A stretch of 11,574 nt of DNA from Bacteroidales bacterium (GTDB lineage: Bacteria; Bacteroidota; Bacteroidia; Bacteroidales; JAADGE01). Below are positions 6,930 to 11,574 of the stretch, one piece after another. The position numbers and the translations under genes were made by a program. The stretch is taken from assembly GCA_029934265.1 (NCBI GenBank), contig JAOZMN010000060.1:1-11574 (forward strand). The letters are read 5' to 3'. Below the pieces are notes generated by a model, which was not told the origin of the DNA, searched no databases, and worked only from the letters and a program-made list of their open reading frames with translations. Every line of letters begins with the position of its first letter. Position 1 is the stretch's first letter.

Positions 6930-7829
6930 TTGAGATATCTCTTTTTTGAAAATGCTCACCCTGTAACAAGACTGTTTTTAACAGTCTTTGTTACATTATC
7001 GTCGGTTATTATTTTTTCGCTTGTTGCTATCGGGCTATCTGTTTTTATTTTTGATGTCAGTTTTACCGGTATTAACGAATATCTTAAAGCGGAAAACCCT
7101 GATAATATACCTTTTATAAAATTTTTTCAATCATTTTATACGGTCGGAATATTTCTTGTGCCGGCTTTTATTCTTGCTTTCTTATTTTCCAAAAAACCGA
7201 CAAAATATTTATTTTCAAATAAAGCTCCGACAATTTTTTTTTCCGTACTTTCCGTAATAACTGTTTTATCGGCAATTCCGTTTATAAATTATATCGGAAT
7301 GTTAAATTCGAACTTAAAGTTACCCGATTTTTTATCCGGCATGGACAAAAATTTGGAAAAGTCTGTTATTGCTTTGCTTAAAGCCGATAGTATTTTCGGA
7401 TTGATTATTAATATATTTGTAATTGCATTTTTACCGGCTGTCGGTGAAGAGTTTTTATTCAGAGGAATATTGCAAAAACTTTTTACGGATTGGACAAAAA
7501 ATAAACATTTCGGAATATTAATTGCAGCAGTAATTTTCAGTGCTTTTCACTTTCAATTTTCCGGTTTTTTTCCTCGCTTTTTACTTGGCGTGATGTTCGG
7601 TTATTTATTGGTTTGGACAGAAAATATTTGGATACCCGTATTGACTCATTTTTTTAATAATGCGACTGCGGTTATTGCCTTCTATCTGCTTTATGATAAG
7701 GGAGGTTGGGAGGCTGCCGAAAATTTCGGAACAGAACAAGGACAATTAATTATTGTATTTATTAGTTTTGTTACGTCTGTATTTATTTTTTTTGTAATAA
7801 AAAAATATTCAGCTTTGTCCGGTAAATAA
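6930..7829 (+). CDS. CPBP-family intramembrane glutamic endopeptidase
   Basis: CPBP (CAAX protease/bacteriocin-processing, Abi) proteins are multi-pass inner-membrane proteases related to Rce1. The 299-residue protein shows all three motifs: GEEFLFRG (172-179; EExxxR with Glu173, Glu174 and Arg178), FSAFH (203-207; FxxxH) and THFFNN (239-244; His240 and Asn243/244). It has about seven or eight hydrophobic helices. The start is TTG at 6930: an in-frame TAA at 6909 and absence of any upstream ATG, GTG or TTG leave no other choice before the first hydrophobic helix. An AGG at 6925-6927 overlaps the upstream stop but is too close (2 nt) to act as a standard ribosome site, so coupling to the channel gene is likely. 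The substrate is unknown. Confidence 0.88.
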   Translation: MRYLFFENAHPVTRLFLTVFVTLSSVIIFSLVAIGLSVFIFDVSFTGINEYLKAENPDNIPFIKFFQSFYTVGIFLVPAFILAFLFSKKPTKYLFSNKAPTIFFSVLSVITVLSAIPFINYIGMLNSNLKLPDFLSGMDKNLEKSVIALLKADSIFGLIINIFVIAFLPAVGEEFLFRGILQKLFTDWTKNKHFGILIAAVIFSAFHFQFSGFFPRFLLGVMFGYLLVWTENIWIPVLTHFFNNATAVIAFYLLYDKGGWEAAENFGTEQGQLIIVFISFVTSVFIFFVIKKYSALSGK

Positions 7830-7895
7830 GTATGATAAGTACTCTCGCATAAATACCCACGCAACAATCATATTATCAACATATTACAAATACAG

Positions 7896-7910
7896 TTTTA
7901 TCCCATAAAA
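7896..7910. repeat. Short AT-rich hairpin at the convergent gene ends
   Basis: TTTTAT-CCC-ATAAAA is a perfect 6-bp inverted repeat with a 3-nt loop. It includes the stop codon of the flavoprotein gene (7898-7900) and abuts the palindromic element at 7911. It lies 67 bp past the end of the CPBP gene on the other strand. It might contribute to termination, but the stem is weak and there is no T-run. Confidence 0.35.
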
Positions 7911-9160
7911 CAGGTCGAAGACCTTAATTTGCCGGATAGAAAACCGGTACTCCATGCGGCTTGCAAATTATACCCTCCTGTTATTCCGTCAATATCCAAA
8001 ACTTCGCCGGCAAAATACAAATTTTTCAGGACTTTACTTTGCATCGTGTTCATATCCACACTTTCCAAGCTGACACCTCCGCAAGTTACAAATTCATCTC
8101 TGAATTTTGTTTTTCCTTTTACCTCAAAAATGTCATTCGTTAAAATATTGACAATTTTATTAAGATTTTTTTTACCGAGTTCGCTCCATTTTTTATCTGC
8201 CTGAATTTCACATTTTTCAAGTAAAAACAGCCATAATCTTTCCGGTATATAATAAGGTCTGATATTTGACAATATTTTTTTAGGATATTTCTCGATTAAA
8301 TTATTCAGCAATTCTAAAACAATATCATTATTATTTTCATTCACCCAGTTTACTCGAACCTTAAATTTATATTGCATTTCATTCAAAACTCTTGCTCCGA
8401 AAGCAGATAATTTCAAAATTGCCGGTCCGCTCATTCCCCAATGCGTAATAAGTAAAATTCCCTCTGCTTTAAGTTTTGTTCCTTGAATGCCGACTTGCGT
8501 ATTCTCGACCACAATTCCCATAAGTTTAGTAATTGTTTCATTCGGCATATTGAAGGTAAACAACGAAGGCACAGGGTCTTTAATTTTATGATTTAATTTT
8601 TCGAGCCATTTTAAACCATTTTTTTCGGGCGAACCTCCGGTTGTAACAATTACTTTATTGAAAATTTCTGATTTTGTATATTTATCATCAAATTTCAATT
8701 CTAAACCGTTTTCTAATTCTTTTATATTTAATATTTTAAGTCTTGATATAATTTTAATATCAAGCCTTTTTACTTCCCTTAAAAAACAATCAATAATACT
8801 TTGAGAATCTTGCGATACAGGAAAAACACAATTATCATCTTGAATTACCAAAGGAACACCTCTTTCTTCAAACCATTTCATTGTATCGTTTACATTAAAT
8901 ATCCGAAAGACTTTTTTTAACCCTTTACTTCCTCTCGGATAGGCTTTTAAAAGACGACTTGCTGAATTACAATTATTTGTAAGATTACATCTGCCCCCTC
9001 CGGAAACTTTTACTTTAGATAATACTTTTTCGGATTTTTCAAAAATAACAACTTTTGCTTCCGGATAATTTTCTTTTATGGCTATTGCCGAAAAAAAACC
9101 ACTTGCTCCGCCTCCTATTATTGCAATATTCATATTTTTCATCGTTGTAAATTTGAACAT
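7898..9160 (-). CDS. NAD(P)/FAD-dependent oxidoreductase, BaiN/HI0933 (YhiN) family
   Basis: This is a flavoprotein with a Rossmann FAD-binding N-terminus: NIAIIGGGASGFFSA (11-25; GxGxxG-type) and the ribose-binding Glu41. The family signature SGGGRCNLTN (53-62) follows, and near the end GEVLDIDGITGGYNLQ (385-400), which closes the FAD site. Length 420 is typical (about 400-420). Members include a bile-acid flavin reductase (BaiN), but most are uncharacterised, so the substrate here is not known. Three in-frame starts are possible: Met1 (9160), Met7 (9142) and Met10 (9133). Met7 or Met10 would start just before the first beta strand and may be the real ones. The last residues (LRSSTCFMG after SGK) are read through a palindromic repeat rather than conserved family sequence. 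Confidence 0.9.
   Translation of the reverse strand: MFKFTTMKNMNIAIIGGGASGFFSAIAIKENYPEAKVVIFEKSEKVLSKVKVSGGGRCNLTNNCNSASRLLKAYPRGSKGLKKVFRIFNVNDTMKWFEERGVPLVIQDDNCVFPVSQDSQSIIDCFLREVKRLDIKIISRLKILNIKELENGLELKFDDKYTKSEIFNKVIVTTGGSPEKNGLKWLEKLNHKIKDPVPSLFTFNMPNETITKLMGIVVENTQVGIQGTKLKAEGILLITHWGMSGPAILKLSAFGARVLNEMQYKFKVRVNWVNENNNDIVLELLNNLIEKYPKKILSNIRPYYIPERLWLFLLEKCEIQADKKWSELGKKNLNKIVNILTNDIFEVKGKTKFRDEFVTCGGVSLESVDMNTMQSKVLKNLYFAGEVLDIDGITGGYNLQAAWSTGFLSGKLRSSTCFMG
7911..7931 (-). repeat. Gene-end palindromic element (copy 2)
   Basis: On the - strand the core reads TTAAGGTCTTCGACCTG, with the same AGGTC/GACCT 5-bp stem and 3-nt loop as the copy at 3954-3974. The two 21-nt copies differ at two positions. 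Here the copy is inside the coding frame and supplies residues K-L-R-S-S-T; in the other copy a frame difference places a TAA stop at its beginning. Confidence 0.55.
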
Positions 9161-9399
9161 TTTTTTTCAATTTAACAAATAAAATTAATTGCCGGAAAAT
9201 ATTTATAAATTGTTTTATTTTAGTCTTAAAGTTTTAATATCTTATGTATTATTTATAAAAAACAGACAAAATTTTTAATAATATTATTAAAAATAAACTT
9301 TAAAATTAATATAGTTAAAATAATTAAAATATTAATTTTAAAATCTTAAATATATTATTAACAATTAATTATAATAATTATGTTTAAAATAATCAGATG
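9161..9399. other. Very AT-rich gene-free spacer
   Basis: The spacer between the divergent flavoprotein and surface-protein genes spans 9161-9566. Its first 240 bp, especially 9225-9390, are almost pure A/T with long runs of short A and T tracts. I see no coding frame, no RNA gene and no good promoter for the flavoprotein; the promoter, hairpin and leader of the right-hand gene are listed separately. Confidence 0.5.
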
Positions 9400-9434
9400 A
9401 AAATATTTCAATATTTCAAATATTGAAATATTTT
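9400..9434. promoter_or_regulatory. Perfect 16-bp-stem palindrome just upstream of the surface-protein promoter
   Basis: AAAATATTTCAATATT (9400-9415) pairs fully with AATATTGAAATATTTT (9419-9434) across a 3-nt loop. The arm ends 2 bp before the -33 TTG at 9437. It could be a protein-binding site, a cruciform-prone insulator or an AT-rich terminator. The stem has only two C/G pairs, so it is a weak RNA hairpin despite its length. Confidence 0.5.
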
Positions 9435-9436
9435 TG

Positions 9437-9467
9437 TTGATTGTCATTACTATTTGTACTAAATTTG
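9437..9467 (+). promoter_or_regulatory. Bacteroidota-type promoter of the right surface-protein gene
   Basis: TTG (9437-9439), a 20-bp spacer and TAAATTTG (9460-9467) match the Bacteroidota consensus. Spacing and -7 sequence are identical to those at 45-75. The predicted transcript has a leader of about 90 nt before the ATG at 9567. Confidence 0.65.
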
Positions 9468-9481
9468 TAAAGATACAAATA
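9451..9481. promoter_or_regulatory. Inverted repeat flanking the -7 box (possible operator)
   Basis: TATTTGTA (9451-9458) and TACAAATA (9474-9481) are perfect 8-bp inverted repeats, 15 bp apart, with the TAAATTTG box between them. A dimeric repressor would fit this geometry. The promoter at 45-75 lacks an equivalent, and low base complexity makes chance plausible. Confidence 0.3.
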
Positions 9482-9498
9482 AAATTTCAGTAGCCAAA

Positions 9499-9527
9499 GC
9501 AACTTTATTCGAAAGTTTAAAGTCTTA
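9499..9527 (+). promoter_or_regulatory. Conserved 5' leader element (copy 2)
   Basis: GCAACTTTATT, six variable bases, then TTTAAAGTCTTA. It aligns without gaps to the - strand copy at 1482-1454 (22/29 identical) and lies exactly 39 nt before its ATG, as does the other copy. It would be in the 5' untranslated RNA, about 25 nt after the predicted transcription start. Confidence 0.45.
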
Positions 9528-9566
9528 GGACAGACAGTACCTTGAAACCTTAATACTTCACATAAA

Positions 9567-10562
9567 ATGAAAACAACTTTACAAAAATTATCATTTATAG
9601 TAATCTTGTTATTTTTAACAAGCACACTATTCGGACAAATTTTATTAAACGAACATTTTAATACCGCATCATTACCTGCGGGGTGGACAAATACTGCCAT
9701 TCAGGCAACTAAAACTTGGTCTTTTACAAATTCGCCCGGATTTACCACAACAAGCGGAAGTATTTATGCAAAATTTCTTGATGACCAACCAACAACAAGA
9801 AATGAAGCAGCTTTAATAACTCCTGCATTTAATTGTACCGGAAGAACTTCCGTAAAATTACAATTTGAACAATTTTGGGACGATGTAGAACAAATCCACG
9901 GGAATGTTGATATAAGTACGGACGGAGGTACTGTTTGGACGACCATATACAGCGACGCCGACGAAGGAACCGGAGACGTAGGCAGTTACGCTACTCCGGA
10001 AGTAACCACTGTAGATTTAACCCCATACGTAGTGGGTGAGTCAAACGTAAAATTGAGATTTCGATTTGAAAACGTAACAAGTAATGCAGGTAAAAGCTGG
10101 AATATTGATGATGTAATAGTTTATTCAGACCCTGATGTTGCAGTTATCGGATTTGACACTCCTGTTTATTTAGATTGTACAGCACCATATACAAATGCAG
10201 AACTTGTTACTATAAGAATTAAAAATTACAGTATATTCTCTGTAAGTAACGTACCATATAAGGTAGATGTTGTAACCGGTTTAGTCGGAGGTATATCACA
10301 AACTCTTACAGGAACTTACGTTCCGGTTATATTACCACAAGAAGAAATTACAATTACATTTCCTGCCGATTTAATTGATATGACATTAGATGATGAATAC
10401 GGATTTAATTGCTACACAGAATTAGCCGGAGATGCGTATTTAGAAAATGACACTTTTTATACAAGCAGACGACAGTGGGTTACACATTACGATCATAACG
10501 AAAATTTTAATTTAACTTCCGAAGGTTGGAAACGAGGAGGAGGAAACTCTCGTAATTATTAG
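9567..10562 (+). CDS. Secreted multidomain surface protein (jelly-roll + CARDB repeats), N-terminal part up to an in-frame TAG
   Basis: This 331-residue frame starts with a signal peptide (1-23, ending LFGQ). A choice-of-anchor J-like jelly-roll domain spans about 25-187 (NEHFNTASLPAGWTN, CTGRTSVKLQFEQFWDD, ISTDGGTVW, AGKSWNIDDVIVY). A CARDB/Ig-like domain spans about 190-300 (LDCTAPYTNAELVTIRIKN to AYLENDTFY). A second, MAM-like jelly-roll begins near 305 (NENFNLTSEGWKRGGGNSRNY) and is cut by TAG at 10560-10562. The frame continues open beyond it for at least 337 codons with matching domains, so the ORF end is not a natural protein end. The protein is probably exported by Sec and, if intact, displayed on the surface by the type IX system. 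It is the third paralog of the two fragments at the left end. Its ATG is fixed by the signal peptide and the promoter/leader upstream. Confidence 0.8.
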   Translation: MKTTLQKLSFIVILLFLTSTLFGQILLNEHFNTASLPAGWTNTAIQATKTWSFTNSPGFTTTSGSIYAKFLDDQPTTRNEAALITPAFNCTGRTSVKLQFEQFWDDVEQIHGNVDISTDGGTVWTTIYSDADEGTGDVGSYATPEVTTVDLTPYVVGESNVKLRFRFENVTSNAGKSWNIDDVIVYSDPDVAVIGFDTPVYLDCTAPYTNAELVTIRIKNYSIFSVSNVPYKVDVVTGLVGGISQTLTGTYVPVILPQEEITITFPADLIDMTLDDEYGFNCYTELAGDAYLENDTFYTSRRQWVTHYDHNENFNLTSEGWKRGGGNSRNY

Positions 10563-11574
10563 ACATGGGGAAATGTACCGTATCTAAGCGGTAATGAAGG
10601 AAACGGCAAAAGTTGGTATCTGGTCAGAGACGGAAGTTCTACATATACGGATATGTGGCTTGAAAGTCCTGTTTTTGACTTGTCTGCATTAATAAACCCG
10701 ATAATGTCATTTGATTTAAAATACAGTCTCAGCTATGATAATTGCGATAGAGCGGTATATATTCAATACACAAAAGATAATGGAGTTTCTTGGCATACGC
10801 TTGGGACAAATTCCGACCCTGATTGGTATAACAGTGGTTCAAATTCTTGCTGGCCAAATACTTGGGCTGCAAATACAAAAGGAAGTTATTTTTCGGTTCA
10901 GCATGATTTATGCGATTTATTTGGTGAAACTTGTGTTAAGTTCCGATTTTATGCTGATGATGTTCGTTATTCCGATAAGTTTACTTTCGATAATTTTAGT
11001 ATTGTGGATTTTATTGATGTAGGAGTAACTGCATTTTTAGAACCGATAAATGTAGGTTGTACATTCAGTACGACACAAGATGTTAGAATAAGAGTTTATA
11101 ATTCTACTTGTAATGCTATAACCAACGTACCGGTTATATGCGATATTTCCGGAGCAATAACTCAGACATTATCAGGTACCGTTCCCGGTCCTATTCCGGT
11201 CGGAGGAACAAATGATTACACTTTTCCCGCAACTTTCGACATGACAACTATCGGTATTTATACTTTTACGAATTATACAGATGAACCCACCGATGAAAAC
11301 AGAGAAAATGATACATTAGTTCGACAATTAGATGCAAGTCTTTTAAAAATAGCAACATTTCCATATACGGAAGATTTCGAATCAGGTGCAGGAAATTGGC
11401 AGGCTTCCGGAGGAAATGCCACTAATTTCTGGTATATAGATACATTACAATATCTTTCCGGACATGAAGGAAACGGAACAAGTTGGTATATGGTAAGAGA
11501 CGGTAGTTCTATATGGACAGATATGTACTTAAATAGTCCTGTTTTTGATTTCAGAGAAAATACAAAACCAATTT
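10563..11574 (+). CDS. Continuation of the surface-protein gene after the TAG, partial at the window end
   Basis: The same reading frame is open from 10563 to the last base (337 codons). It completes the MAM-like jelly-roll (YLSGNEGNGKSWYLVRDG, SPVFDLS, YTKDNGVSWHTLG, VKFRFYADD), then has a second CARDB-like domain (about codons 484-590, counted from 9567; starting DVGVTAFLEPINVGC). A further MAM-like domain begins near codon 598 (FPYTEDFESGAGNWQASGG) and runs off the window. The sequence NATNFWYIDTLQYLSG in this later domain lines up with NSRNY-stop-TWGNVPYLSG, so the stop replaces Trp (TGG to TAG). If translated separately, the first in-frame ATG is at 10653, with no signal peptide, which argues that this is the distal part of one gene. 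Any type IX sorting domain would be outside the window. Confidence 0.7.
10599..10678 (+). repeat. Internal coding repeat, copy 1 (870-bp period)
   Basis: These 80 bases encode GNGKSWYLVRDGSS through SPVFD. They match 11469-11548 at 65 of 80 positions without gaps, at an offset of exactly 870 bp (290 codons). They mark the same strand region of two successive MAM-like units. Confidence 0.7.
11469..11548 (+). repeat. Internal coding repeat, copy 2 (870-bp period)
   Basis: Counterpart of 10599-10678, encoding GNGTSWYMVRDGSS through SPVFD. Further copies may follow beyond the window. Confidence 0.7.

Noticed and set aside
9225..9400. Replication origin or attachment site in the AT-rich spacer
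   Set aside because: No DnaA-box cluster, iterons, tRNA gene or integrase are present. AT-richness alone is not evidence.
9567..11574. TAG reassigned to an amino acid in this organism
   Set aside because: Only one internal TAG is seen, a single-base change from a conserved TGG explains it, and TGA and TAA behave as normal stops. No sequence here supports a suppressor tRNA.

Overview
The window looks like a chromosomal segment of an uncultured, anaerobe-like Bacteroidota (probably a Bacteroidales-type lineage). The DNA is strongly AT-rich. Promoters fit the Bacteroidota pattern (TTG about 20 bp before TAnnTTTG) and clear Shine-Dalgarno sites are scarce. The secreted proteins at both ends carry the jelly-roll plus CARDB/Ig-like repeat architecture typical of type IX-secreted surface proteins. 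I see no transposase, integrase, CRISPR array, tRNA or rRNA gene.

Left end (1-1907): two related secreted surface-protein genes face each other and both are broken. A + strand 5' half (from 118) and a - strand 5' half (from 1414) are fused tail to tail at about 629-642, where they share 14 nt in inverted orientation. The signature is an inversion breakpoint or an amplification/assembly fold-back chimera. A 15-bp-stem terminator (1658-1695) separates this debris from the next block.

Middle (1908-9160): ordinary cellular genes. On the - strand, transcription runs from an outer-membrane beta-barrel protein (5719-4964) to a long-chain polyprenyl diphosphate synthase (4935-3967) and an archaeal-type GatE subunit of Glu-tRNA(Gln) amidotransferase (3881-1908). 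Divergent to these on the + strand is a tight two-gene unit: an MscS-family mechanosensitive channel (5870-6925) and a CPBP-family intramembrane protease with a TTG start four bases later (6930-7829). A BaiN/HI0933-family flavoprotein (9160-7898) converges on it. A 21-nt palindromic element, 19/21 identical, sits at the 3' ends of the polyprenyl synthase and flavoprotein genes.

Right end (9161-11574): about 400 bp of very AT-rich spacer leads to a 16-bp-stem hairpin, a clear Bacteroidota promoter and a leader element shared with the left-hand paralog. A third, longer surface-protein gene follows and runs off the window. Its frame is open except for one TAG at 10560 that replaces a Trp codon conserved in the next internal repeat.

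No wholly new system is evident. The most unusual points are the inverted fusion of two paralogs, the single nonsense codon in the third, the archaeal-type GatE, the spacing-conserved leader element, and the short palindrome reused at gene ends. Function calls come from recognised motifs, since no database search was possible.
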